From NCBI GenBank assembly GCA_903813345.2, contig CAIIXF020000358.1, positions 21,661-85,660 on the forward strand: a stretch of 64,000 bases of DNA, written 5' to 3'. Position numbers and translations under genes: made by a program. Origin of the DNA: Owenia fusiformis (taxonomy: Eukaryota > Annelida > Polychaeta > Sabellida > Oweniidae). This document shows, piece after piece, positions 1-10,828 of the stretch. The notes under the pieces are model-generated. The model searched no databases. It saw only the letters and a program-made list of their open reading frames with translations, and was not told the origin of the DNA. Every line of letters starts with the position of its first letter. The stretch's first letter is position 1.

Positions 1-715
1 GCTTGTGGTGTATTATTGGGTTACGATACAAATGGCTGAGGGTATTATATTGTTGGTATATCATGCAGTTGATTCTGGGTAGAATCAAAGGGTATAATAT
101 GTTTGTGCACATTATCTTTACAATTATTAATAAGTTTATTGGTCTCTTGAACATCTAATGTATATCGAGATATAAGTCCAATAAAGCAAATAACAAATAA
201 AATATTCATGTACATGCATGGCAAAACAATAATTACTAATTTTAACAATCACTAAGTACTAAGTAGCATAAAATGATTTCACGTCAGTTTGGGTTAATAA
301 CTCTTTGGTAATATTATGAAAATAATCACCATTTGTTTCATTAATATTGTATCATCGTGCGCTAACAAGGAGTATGAAAATAGACTACTTGTACGTATTA
401 AAATGAGAAAAACTATTGTTTATACTTTTTATTTTACTGAGATATAGCGATTGAGATCAACAAGAAAGAATGTGTTCTTCATCAGCTACACGTATTTAAC
501 AAAACCTGAACGTGAACTTGAATGCGCGCGCAGATAAATGACGCCAAAGTTGTTTATTTCCTGTGGGCCATCGTGAAGTTTACAGGTTTTTACATGAGAT
601 TATCATATCCGTGCAATTTACAGACGTGTTTAAACAAAGCATGAACGTGTACTATGCGCGCGCAGGAAAATGACGTCAGATTAGTCTACTTTCTACAGGT
701 TTTTACGTGTAGATG

Positions 716-1019
716 CAAGGAGGACTGGCTCCCAGAGTGCAACATCGATATTCTGTCCCATATATGGGCATGTCGTGCTACAAAATTTGAATTCCAACAG
801 CCGCCATTTTGTTCACTTCAACATTTGAATCGTAAATTTTGGTCTTATTTCCTAACGAAAAATTCCAAAACTCACAGGAAATGATTGAGATATTGGTTCG
901 AATCTTTTGAACGGTTTATTTTGAATTTATAATCGGTTATAATTTCAGAAAATAACGACATCTCGGCGTTTTCATTGTTGGAAAATATCGACTTCGATTC
1001 TGGGAGCCAATCCTCCTTG
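716..1019 (+). mobile_element. 304-bp MITE, copy 1 (9-bp TSD)
   Basis: Non-autonomous DNA transposon. The ends are inverted repeats of about 20 bp: CAAGGAGGAcTGGCTCCCAG on the left and its complement on the right. It is flanked by a perfect 9-bp direct repeat GTGTAGATG (707-715 and 1020-1028), a target-site duplication. Two further copies lie at 29731-30035 (inverted) and 63469-63772, each with its own 9-bp duplication. A 9-bp duplication fits the Mutator (MULE) superfamily, and less well Merlin (8-9 bp). The open frame through the element is not credible as a gene: the family has no start, domain or length in common with a transposase. Confidence 0.9.
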
Positions 1020-1315
1020 GTGTAGATGAGTGATTACACGTCGCTCATTACTTGATTGAGCTATGTTTAGCTATGTTCTAGGATGTTCTAGGATGGCCCT
1101 GGAGCCCATATTTGATACAGACAATCTTGCTTGTTATATTGGTAAACCCCAATTCTTAATTGGAAATAAGAATACATTTTAATGGGTAAATGACATCTTC
1201 AAATGTGATCGTTTGTTCATTTCGTACAATATAAATTGGCAAGACCAATTGCCCGGGGCTTAGTACAATATGTATACTAAACGAAATGAAATGACAACAA
1301 GGGCAAGGAAGGATC

Positions 1316-2080
1316 TAATGCGCCCTCCATTATGATCTCCCCATGAACAAAAATAAATTCATCTGATTCTTCAAAATAAATATACTGCTTTTATAATTAC
1401 ATTTATATGTACACTAGTATCTTGTTGACCTATATTCAGCACTGTATTGATGAATGGGCTAATATTCAATAATAAAGTGTACAGGGGTAGAGATGCCAAA
1501 CCATGAAGTCTTTTTGTGTCTGTCAAAATCCATTTGCATCCTACACATCCCGACATTTTATCCAAATATGTTATTTATTAATGAAACATAACAGTATAAT
1601 CTTTGTATTTACAAACTGTAAAAGTTGCTTTTGAATCATTTTTCTATAGCCATTTTGTAGGAAAAAACGATGAAAGAATGTATTATCTTTTAATTTGAAG
1701 TTTGACCTGAATCGATTGCAAACTTTATATTTGCACATCTGATGTGATATATCATTTGTGTCATATTGTGAAATTATTTAATTTGCAATCGATTCAGGTC
1801 ATACGTCGTAGTCTATTTTAGGTATTTTTGGGAAAATAAATAGAAACCAATGGCCTCCATCGGAATCTGATGGTATCCACATATTAATTCAATAGAATAC
1901 ATCCAATGTCTCGTCAATATACCCTTGCTGAACTTAATGACCTCAACCTCAGCCAATGTGGGTCCAAACGCTTAAATGTTATCCAGTAATTTCCAAGTAT
2001 TATATGACATTGTATTCTTTATGTTACAGTTAAAAATGATTCATTTTATTCATGGGGAAATCATAAAGGAAAGTGCACTA
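1316..2080 (+). mobile_element. TIR element (family R1), copy 1
   Basis: The two ends are imperfect inverted repeats of about 45 bp; the left begins near ATGCGCCCTCCATTATGATC and the right is its degenerate complement, with TA at both outer edges. A second, shorter copy lies at 48541-49172 and a left-end fragment at 26650-26766. Copy 1 carries an extra stretch of about 115 bp near 1360-1470, absent from the 48.5-kb copy but present in the 26.6-kb fragment. A conserved internal hairpin with 20-bp arms (TGACCTGAATCGATTGCAAA and complement) sits at about 1708-1802. No coding capacity; superfamily not assigned. Confidence 0.7.
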
Positions 2081-2129
2081 GACCCTTTAATTGTGGTTGA
2101 ATATGAAATAAATCAAAAATAAAAAACAA

Positions 2130-2222
2130 AATGTTTTATTGCGACTAGATTCGAACCCAGGCCTAACGGATATACGTGAAGTGCTAAATTGCCGAAGTGC
2201 TATCCATTACACCATAAAGACA
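2130..2222 (-). repeat. tRNA-like sequence, possible tRNA-derived SINE head
   Basis: On the minus strand an A-box-like TGGTGTAATGG is followed about 59 bases later by a B-box-like GGTTCGAATCT, the internal RNA polymerase III promoter of tRNA genes. The spacing is longer than in an ordinary tRNA and I could not fold a clean cloverleaf, so this is more likely a decayed tRNA or tRNA-derived SINE head than a working tRNA. Confidence 0.35.
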
Positions 2223-2338
2223 TGACCTTTAGACACAGTCCCCACATAGCTCCACGTCCACTGACATGGTTTCAGACGTGTAGCTTAACTGAAAATTTTC
2301 TTAAAGGTGTACTTGAGCGTGGACTTGCGCGTTCAGGT

Positions 2339-2957
2339 TCACGGTTTGCATTTATACGTGTAGCAATTATCTAAAAGGACGTCCTTCAAGGATTTGGCTT
2401 TTAACTTTACAATACCTGTAGCCAAAACATCAGAAGCATAGAGTGCAATCGGTTTGACTAAAGTGTCAAATAATTTTATCTGCGATTTCGCATTACTATT
2501 ATAAAATACATTTTTAACTGCATATTGGGCCTTTAATGTAAAACAGTACAAAACATTATATGCAGATTTAAAATTACCATTTTGATGAAATGTTACACCC
2601 AAATAACAACACTCTATTACCAAATTTAAAGATATTTTTCTTTTTAGTTTCATTAAATATCACCACTTTGGTTTTGTTAATGTTAACATTTAATTTCCAT
2701 GTATTACAATATGTTTATTACAATTTTTTCTTTTGTTTTTAATGTGTTAAGTTCTGAATCATTTTATTCTCGACAAGTGGATGTGATTTTTTATTCAGAT
2801 CAGAAAAATATTTAAGCCATGAGTCGGCACCAATGTTGCTAGTTTTATTATTGTTATGTTCATCAGATCTCTTTCGAACCAATTCCCAGAATCGCTTTGG
2901 ATCTGATTTTTCTAGAGAGTCGATTTGCTTCAATATATTCTGTTTATATGTTTTCAT
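2339..2957 (-). pseudogene. LINE reverse transcriptase fragments
   Basis: Two minus-strand blocks read as parts of a LINE ORF2. 2739-2957 resembles the linker between endonuclease and RT (DPKRFWELVRKRS). 2339-2653 resembles the post-RT thumb region, with YLGVTF followed by a run ending LVKPIALYASDVL, a pattern seen in many LINEs. The RT core between them is missing, so this is a deleted copy. No similarity by eye to the other LINE families in the window. The clade is not determined. Confidence 0.6.
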
Positions 2958-3603
2958 TGATTTCTTTAAAAACTAAACTAAACTTAAATGAATTTGCCAT
3001 TATGAGGTCTGCGTTGATTATAAGCATGTTATAGGTTTGGTACCTACATATGTATTCATATATAGTACAATCTCTTGCAATGATGTGAGATATTCAACTG
3101 GTATGATGGGCGTTAGCTTTGCGTCGTTCTCTGACCTTCTGATGAGGTGGTCTCCTGTTGTTCAATAAATCTCAGAAAAACAATGCCAATTTACCTTTTT
3201 ACATAATATGTATTTTGTTGATTTTTTTCAGACAAAACAGGAGAATGTACTTTTATTGCATAAATGATATATTTGTGTCACCTTCTATGATCAAATACAT
3301 AGTAATGTATGTTACTTTGGTTCTCTCCTCAGTTTATATGAGGGTATGAGGGTGGTTGTATGTGAAAGCGTATGGTTTCCGAATGGCAATATGGTTTGTT
3401 ATGTCTCAGAAACTATTAATTGGAATTATTCCATATTAGACATTATGCACAGAATTCTACATTTGAGTGAAATAAAAAGATGCTATATGAGTAAATAGGT
3501 GTGTCAATAGAGATCAAATATTTGGCTTGATAGATTTCACTCAAGCTTGATATTACATAGTAAATCACTTATACCATTTTGTTAAGATTGCGTGTGATCC
3601 TTT

Positions 3604-3856
3604 GGAACTAATTATAGCAGTAATAGTAAACACAAATGTTACACACTAATTTCAAGATTCAAATCTCTTTTCTACAGAAAACAGGAATGTTTACGCATTT
3701 TGTAGCATAATGCAGTCACCGCTTAAATAAGTGAAGTGCGGTGACTGCATTATGCTACAAAATGCGTAAACATTCCTGTTTTCTGTAGAAAAGAGATTTG
3801 AATCTTGAAATTAGTGTGTAACATTTGTGTTTACTATTACTGCTATAATTAGTTCC
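3604..3856. repeat. Perfect 119-bp-arm palindrome
   Basis: Bases 3604-3722 are repeated as their exact reverse complement at 3738-3856, with a 15-base spacer (TTAAATAAGTGAAGT). I compared the arms base by base and found no mismatch. Single-stranded DNA or RNA from it would form one long hairpin. There is no obvious terminal motif or target duplication outside the arms. It could be a foldback/MITE insertion, a recent inverted duplication or an assembly artefact. Confidence 0.92.
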
Positions 3857-4813
3857 AACCCTTAAATATTCCCGAAAATATTATCATTTAATACTCATTT
3901 AGTTATTGTAAACCTAGATATAATATTTTCTGGTCTAAGGGGGAATTCTTCATTTTGAAATTGATTTCATGAAATTAATAAATGACCCCTTGGGGATAAA
4001 TTGTTAATATGTATCTTTGTATCCACCAAAATACATATGAAGTTGTGATTCTTAAAGCTGACACTCCCAATGGTGTATTAGAGTCTTAGTGCTGAGGAAG
4101 CCATTTATTTGACCCTAGTTTTCATCACTACAAGGGGCGATCCATATATTCTGATAAAAATGCTCTCATTTTGTGATTTTCCACTCATATCCCTCTCATT
4201 TTTTCAGAACTTGAAGATTATGTAATTACACATACAATGCTAAAATATTATAGCTATATTTTAAACAAATTTTGAGATAAGGTTGCCATGGTAACCTGTA
4301 TTTAGGATAAGCAGGTCAGTTAAATTACAGGGTGTCCAGAAAGTAAAGATACAAATACTCTAATTTTAAGAGATTTGGGGCTTTTGTAATGAAATTGCTA
4401 CAGATTGTAGAGGAACTTTATTACAATGCATCTAACAACTTTTATAACAAATCGTCTAAATGGGTTTAAAGTTACGGTTACCATGGTCACGGTGGTGAGG
4501 GGTATGCAGAGCAGTTCCAGGATATCGCTAAATTGTGATATATTGCTAAAATAACTATATAACTATTTGAAACAGTGTTTATTATTGTATTTCCTATCAA
4601 TGTTTTATTTTGTTCAATACTGTATTATTGTTCCCAGTGTTCTCTCTAGTATAATGATATCATTGATACTTATCAGAACTATGTAATGTCACTAACAAGT
4701 ATAATCAAGAAAAATTATAGAAGTGCTTAGAAAAGGGGTCCCTGGATTAATAAGAAAGTCAATAGTGCACCTCCACGAGGCATCAATTCACAAAGCAAAG
4801 ACAACAAATCTAA

Positions 4814-6052
4814 TTCACATTATTCACATTGCCACCTGGGTGTAATTTTAGATGATGCTCTGACTTTCACCGAACACATAACCCAACTCCGTATCAAAAT
4901 AGACAAGATGATAAATCCACTTAATTGTTTAAAATATAAGATTGCTAGTAAACACCTTGAAACTATGTATATGTCCTTTATTTTACCCCATTTAGAATAC
5001 GGCTCAGTTTTATTTGATGCGGCTACAAAACACGAACTCTTGAAATTGGACAGGCTTCACTATAAGGCAGCCTTAATTGTTAGCGGCTGTATCAAGGGAA
5101 CAAATACAAACAAAGTTCTGAAAATTCTTAACTTGGCTCCACTATCGGAAAAAAGGAAACAAAAGAAACTGTTATTAATGCATGATGTTTATTATGAAAA
5201 TGCCCCTCCATACATTTCAAATATTTTCAATTTGTACCGAAACAAGAGGCCAACTCGAGCCCTAAGAAAAACGCCCCATTTTATTGTACCCGCGAAACAA
5301 TCTGAAAAAACTATAGACGCGGTACTGTAGTTTCTTCTATATCTGAATGGGAGAGGGACACATTACCTGATCAACTCAAAACCATTCCAATAAAGCGCAC
5401 TTTTAAATACCATCTTAAAAAACATTTATTTCCGAAGAAGACCATAATTGACACAGTCCACTTGAACTTAGACAGGCAAGCTGAAATAGTGCTTAATAAA
5501 ACCAGATGTGATTTCATTTTTCGTTACCATAAGTTCCAGCATCAATTCAATAATGTCAATCCTCAATGCCTGTGCGGTTTTCGATCTCAGACAACCCAAC
5601 ACCTATTCTTTTCTTGCCCCCTTTTACTTGATCTCAGGGAACAACTAGCACTCGACCTTGCAGGGATACCCAATTTCAACATTAACCATTATAACAAACT
5701 AAATGCAAAAGAGAAACTAGATACATTGTTATATGGTGGCTCAACATATAAAATTGAAACTAACAAGCTTATAGTCACAACAACTGCCAACTTTATTTCT
5801 TTAATTGTAGACTATGTTCATCTTTATATATTTGGTGTAAAATGTCACATGTAACTTACATGTATTGTCATGCTGAGTGTTCAGCAGCCTAAAATTACCT
5901 GATTTTTATGTGCCTACTTAACTCTGTTTTAGAAATTGTATGAATGTGTATGTGTGAAAATCGACATGGGCCACTAATGCCAATGGCCTTGGCCCATTGT
6001 CGGACATTGTGAAATGATAGTATTGATAAATAAAACATAACCTATAAAAAAA
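4814..6052 (+). mobile_element. 5'-truncated LINE insertion with 11-bp TSD and poly(A)
   Basis: A LINE 3' end nested in a DNA transposon. It is bounded by the direct repeat AACAAATCTAA (4803-4813 and 6053-6063), exactly at the point where the host element's sequence is interrupted, and its 3' end is A-rich (CCTATAAAAAAAA). It holds the end of ORF2 (4826-5854) and about 200 bases of 3' UTR. 5' truncation, poly(A) and a target duplication are the normal outcome of target-primed reverse transcription. Confidence 0.88.
4826..5854 (+). pseudogene. CR1/L2-like LINE ORF2, C-terminal part
   Basis: The end of a non-LTR retrotransposon polymerase. The first block (to 5328) begins HLGVILDDALTF and runs through the thumb (ILPHLEYGSVLF, HYKAALIVSG). 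A frameshift follows near 5320-5340, and a second block (5341-5854) contains the C-terminal cysteine/histidine knuckle CLCGF...HLFFSC. It aligns by eye along its whole length with the C-terminal halves of the LINEs at 19405-21386 and 39411-43094 but is clearly more diverged. Broken by frameshift and 5' truncation, so not functional. Confidence 0.85.
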
Positions 6053-6085
6053 AACAAATCTAACAATTGAATGTCTTGACATTAA

Positions 6086-6402
6086 CCCTTTCACGACGAT
6101 GGGCTCCATATGGCGCCCTATTATGTAATACCTTTCAGGACGATAGGCTCCTTTTGGCACCATAATTTTTATTTATATACATCGATGAAATGATAATATC
6201 TCCAGTTCTATTCAATATTTTTACACCAAATTTTCACAAGTTGTTCTAATACGATAGACCTTACTAAAAAATGTATTTCAGTGATAAAATTCAATGTATT
6301 GGTCCCTGGGCATAGGTAATTTTCAGTTTTCCCCTAAAAACTGCTCTTACTTATCCGTCACCAGGGCCAACATTTTCCTCTTATATTCACGTCGGGAAAG
6401 GG
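6086..6402. mobile_element. 317-bp TTAA-flanked MITE, piggyBac-like ends
   Basis: Flanked on both sides by TTAA (6082-6085 and 6403-6406). Its ends are inverted: CCCTTTCaCGACG on the left and the complement CGtCGgGAAAGGG on the right. Removing it with one TTAA restores continuity with the full-length host element at 57.3 kb. TTAA target sites and CCCTTT/CCCTAG-type ends are typical of piggyBac. Inside, a module with GGCTCC occurs twice near 6100-6160. Too short to encode a transposase. Confidence 0.85.
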
Positions 6403-7606
6403 TTAAACCTTTTCGTACAATGGCCCACATTTCCCTGATGATGTCCCGTTGGACTTCTACATTAATGAATATCTTAAAGCAATATTTGTTAAAAGTGCTT
6501 TATTTCATGTTAATCTCCCGATTAACTGTTTTAAGTCGATATATTTTGAATTGTACATGATAACTGGGTAATGATTTAAATATAAAACTAGCCTGAAGTA
6601 TTTTTCATTTATGTTTAAAGTGCTAGATCGATTTATGTATAAATTCCCGTTAAATCGGTGACGAAAATGCCATTAATCTGCTCATGTTTTAAAACTTAGA
6701 TTCATTTGCAAATAGTTTTTGCTAGTTTTTACAAGATTCATATATTCGCCACAGAATGAACGCATTAAACAAGAAAGCAATGCAGTCTAAATGCCTTAAG
6801 ATTACGTTTCAAAATACAGACTCCAACTTAAATGATGCAATGTTGTTAGGCACGCAGTTTGTGATTGAAACAAACTGCGCGCATAAGTAGGCGTGCAGCT
6901 TGACATGAGCACCGTGTATCAGCGTGACGGCAAATCGTGGCATGATAACATTTTGTACAAAATTTAATATTTTACATGATCGGTCTTTGAGGACAGTAGT
7001 GAATTAGATCATTCAAGGGGTTGTATAGAAAGATTCTTCACACGCAGTTGGGGCATTTTTAATTATTCTGAAGAGCGGGTAGTTAATTTAGCATTAACGT
7101 GCTCATATTTAATTTCCATATGTTACCCTCGTAACACGTACAAGTGCCGATCAAAAAGTCTCTTACCGTTGGCTTTAGATTTCATAGTAACAGGAGTTGG
7201 ATGCTCAAACTTCTACATGAGACAGGGTAATAAGTTTGCTTGAAACTGTGCGAGTTTCATATTAATTGGTTCATTTGTAGTGACACAGAGTCAATACACA
7301 TTTTCAATGATTAAGTTAGGTGGAGCAGCGTTTTTTATAAAAAATGTACAAAGCAGCAGTTTTGTACATTTCTAACACTAAGTAGTGTCATCTGTCAACA
7401 GACTGTAGTAGTAATCATGTTTAAGTAGTTTTTATGTCTAATATTCATCCTCCTTCAAAATATTCACGCCCAGTTGCAATTTTATGACTAAAATGCATAA
7501 ACGATCTGAAAGCCCGTGTCTTGATCTACAAAATAATGTTTACTTGGATTTGGATTTGATGACAATTGAAGAAACCTCAAAGCATCAACAGGTGGCCGTT
7601 TTAGCA

Positions 7607-7632
7607 TTTATTATTATTATTATTATTATTAT
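7607..7632. repeat. (ATT)n microsatellite
   Basis: Simple ATT/TTA repeat of about eight units followed by T-rich sequence. The surrounding stretch, 6500-8100, holds no gene or recognisable element. Confidence 0.8.
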
Positions 7633-8125
7633 ATTTATTTTCCCTCCATTATTGGAGATAATTAATAATATTGTCTGACAAGAATATAATGAATATAAAA
7701 ATATAAAAATATAAAATCTAATATAAGATTTGGATGTCGACACAAGGTACGCTGAATTCATGGCCCATTTTCTCCACTCAGGCGGACATCTTCCCCAAGG
7801 TCGATGCTTCCCTCGTTGAGAAGTGGGCCATATTTAAAACATCATTCTGACTTCTGTCGTACTTGTTGAAACGGTTAAAACAATAAAATATGATATCACA
7901 TAAATGCACCTCGTTGCCAATTACAATGCATACTTCCCTTTGCTATTGCATGAAATTTACTTCTTCCAAATAGTATATACTATATACAGAATACAATAGA
8001 TACTATGTTCATGGCCATTATTGCCTTTTTCATATATCAAAGGTCGTGTTATAACGTACTGTCATCGGCGTTAAGTATGTATAAAATATAGATTTAATGC
8101 TCCTAGGTGCCAATCACATGTCAAA

Positions 8126-9231
8126 CTACTCCCCTGCCCTTGCAATATACATCCTCTGAACGTCTGTAGAAATTAGTTTTAAATCATCTAGGTCAGTAAC
8201 TGTAGTTCCTCCAAAACATATCTTCATCTGCATTGCTCTGGATAAAGGTGGGCCATTGGATACTCTATTAAGAATGCGCCGAATGTTGCCTCGTAATTGC
8301 TCGTATCTCTCACATACTAAGATGAAATGCTCAAGAGTCTCTATCACGTTGCAGGTTGGGCATGTTCTCTCACTGTTTGCTATATAGTCCGAGGCTCCTG
8401 TATTTGTTCTAAAGAGTCCCTGTCCAGTCAATAATTTCACCATAAGAGAACATCTTCTGATAAATCTCGAGTCATCTCTTGCTAGTATCCACCAAACGAT
8501 GGGTCTTATATCCTGTGTGATTTCTCTGAATAAATCAAGTTGGTTATTGTATGTATTCAGTTGACGTCTCCAGTGTAACAATTCATATTCTTTAATACAA
8601 GTTTTCACAGATCGTTTCCAATTCAGTTTGGACGGTATTGTATCATGGTCCACCGCATCATAGATAATCTGTGCCAATCCGTACCTTACGGCTAACTTCA
8701 TAATATCATTTATGGGAGACATCTGGTTCATTTTGTATCCCATTTTAAAGGCTGTTATACGCTTTATGGCGATGCTTCTGAACACATTACCCGTTATCAT
8801 TGTCAGTAGGTGCCATAGAAACATCAGTTTAGTGATGACAATGGTAGAAGTGAGGCTGCTCCATCCAAGCTGTGGGAGAACAGCCACACCAGGCGTGTTG
8901 GAAGGGAGTCCTTGTAACTTCTTGGCGATGCCTCTGTGGTCCTTGTCAATGTTCATGTAGTCGTTATCCGTGGTATAAGCTCCATCCCGTACGATATTGA
9001 CGGGACGCTTACTGTCCAATACAGTTTGGCTGCTGTTAAAGGGTTTGTAGGATTACGTATGAAATTGGTCGTCCCTACATAGGCGTTCATAGCACGTCTT
9101 CCCTTTGACAGTCTGTTATCAATTAAACTTGTGTTGCTGTTGACATTTGACAGTGGTAGACCTACATGCTGCAAGGTATTAACAGTTGGGAGAATCGTGT
9201 TCCCTAGCGTAAGTTCTATTTGCTTTGCCAT
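8126..9231 (-). pseudogene. LINE ORF2 C-terminal part (family shared with 58.1-60.2 kb)
   Basis: Minus-strand remains of a LINE polymerase. The upstream block (8953-9231) covers the post-RT region (LQHVGLPLSNVN, SVPSISYGMEL). The downstream block (8126-9019) continues in another frame after a frameshift near 8960-8990 and includes RPIVWWILARDDSRFIRR and the zinc-knuckle-like CPTC...ETLEHFILVC. The order of motifs and spacing match the plus-strand copy at 58087-60153, showing one family with two diverged members. The RT palm is missing here. Confidence 0.85.
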
Positions 9232-9837
9232 AGTGCCATATTTTCACTGTGTACAACGTATATGTACATGAGATCGGGACATAGTCATAGTATGTTAGTT
9301 AATGTTATAGTTTTAGACATTCAAAACAAAAATAAATAAAGAACAATTACCAAGTTAGTGAAACATGTCTTAAAGGAACATAAGATGAAAGAAGATTCTA
9401 TGGACCATACACTTTATTAGACGCACCAAGCTAAACAAACTATTAGAGGTGTCTACTAATACGGACTACCGTCCTTCGAAATAATTGTGTGATAGATTTG
9501 AATAAAACTACTGTGTTTGACAACGATGACCATAGCCTTAAAAGAGGGATAAAATAATTAATTTTATAAAAAGAGCAATAATGATATTGATCAAGGGATT
9601 TAGAAATAGGCGGGGATTTGGGATGGAATTTTATAAAATAATTCGTATGACATAATATTGGTTTTATTATATTGTTATTACTTCAGTTTAAAAAGAGTTG
9701 ATAAAGGATCTAGAAGGATTCGAAACGTATTCGAATATAAAATAAAGGTTATGACTTGGAGAAAACTGTTGATTGTATAATAATATCAATCTGTTTAGGA
9801 CTGCATGCTGATTCCAATACACACGGAAACAATTATT

Positions 9838-10230
9838 AGTCAAAATATCACCCCATACAGACAGATCGCCTGAAATTGCATTCGTATGATGCGAGACTCG
9901 ACATTCAGCAGGAAAGTAGAAACATTTTGTCACCCATGAAGCAAATTAATTTTTTACTGCTTAATAAATGGTCAAGGACGGTTACATTGAGTTTTATAAG
10001 TATGAGAATTGCATGACGTCTTGATATTTTTAAGGTTACTCATTCGAAAAGTGATGGTGGTGATCGAACTTAAAACCGTGATGAAATATTTGTAGATTTT
10101 TTTGAAAATCTAAGAAATATACATCACATATCGAATTTTTCTAAACAGAAAAAACATGTATAAAAGTAAGGCTTGAAAGTCAGATTCCCCCTGGTAGCAT
10201 TGACATTAGTCACATACATGTCGTACAATT
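9838..10230 (+). repeat. Left arm of ~390-bp inverted repeat
   Basis: Reverse complement of this stretch aligns with 15811-16205 over its whole length at roughly 85% by eye, with small gaps. Shared blocks include CTACAAATATTTC, TTTCGAATGAGTAACCTT and CATTTATTAAGCAGTAAAA. The arms enclose the Tx1-like LINE and all insertions within it. This is the structure of a foldback or long-TIR element that received a LINE in its centre. Confidence 0.82.
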
Positions 10231-10289
10231 AATATTTGAAAAACAACTAGCATTGGAACTTAAGATCGGACATAAGTATGATGTTAGTT

Positions 10290-10398
10290 TATTAATATTA
10301 CATTGAAGAACATATCATAATTATGTCTAATCATAAGTTTGAATATAATATAATATTACATTGAAGAACATATCATAATTATGTCTAATCATAAGTTT
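10290..10398 (+). repeat. 58-bp tandem duplication
   Basis: The stretch beginning ATTACATTGAAGAACATATC occurs at 10297 and again at 10355, nearly identical. It lies between the left inverted arm and the start of the LINE remains. Confidence 0.85.
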
Positions 10399-10745
10399 GA
10401 ATAATAGTTGGGTTTCAAATAATAATTGTAATTATAATTATAAATTTTTATCTTACTCTTTAGCAAAGAGAATGAAAAAGGTTCTCCCGAGCATTATTTC
10501 GCCAGAGCAAAGGGCTGATCTGACGGTTCGTGAAATGTCGGAAAATACGAGATTAATCTTTGATGTTATGGACTGTTTAAATAAAAAACAGATGTCTGGT
10601 TTATTGCTTTTAGCGGATTTTGAAAAAGCATTCGAAAGTATCGAATGGAAGTATTTAGAGAAATGCTTTATTAAATTCAATTTTGGCAACAGTTTTGTCA
10701 AGTGGTTTAAAGTTTTATACAATGGTGCTGAAAGTGCGGTTATTA
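10397..10745 (+). pseudogene. Tx1/L1-like LINE ORF2, fragment 1 (RT fingers and motif A)
   Basis: Reads as the first part of an L1/Tx1-clade reverse transcriptase: YKFLSYSLAKRMKKVLP, an NTRLIFDVMD region, then LLADFEKAFESIEW, the palm A motif with its first catalytic aspartate (LLADFEKAF). The frame runs to AESAVIN at 10748, where a T-rich insertion begins; the next residues expected in this clade (CRQGDSLSCYAF) appear in the fragment at 11938. The endonuclease domain and ORF1 are absent, so the copy is 5' truncated. The LINE as a whole extends to a poly(A) at about 15810. Confidence 0.85.
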
Positions 10746-10828
10746 ATTTTTTTTATTTATTTATTTATCTTATTTATTGCATTACCACAAATACAATGTA
10801 CATGGGTATAGATAAAATCTACAATATA

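Larger units (their letters stand above)
4328..6497 (+). mobile_element. CAGGGTG-ended DNA transposon, copy 1, with two nested insertions
   Basis: Starts with CAGGGTGTCCAGAAAGTAAA after a TA dinucleotide and matches, piece by piece, the complete copy at 56859-57883. The match is broken twice: a LINE tail occupies 4814-6052 and a TTAA-flanked element occupies 6086-6402. After 6403 the match resumes until about 6497 and stops without the right terminal repeat, so the copy is 3' truncated. TA flanks and a ~1-kb length suggest a Tc1/mariner-type non-autonomous element; no transposase is visible. Confidence 0.75.

Noticed and set aside
654-884. Conserved ~55-residue frame in the 9-bp-TSD MITE (also near 29867 and 63413)
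   Set aside because: Conservation follows from the three copies being the same transposon. The starts lie in unrelated flanking DNA and no domain is visible.
2130-2222. Functional tRNA gene
   Set aside because: A- and B-box words are present, but spacing is too long and no proper acceptor stem or anticodon arm could be folded; listed only as tRNA-like.
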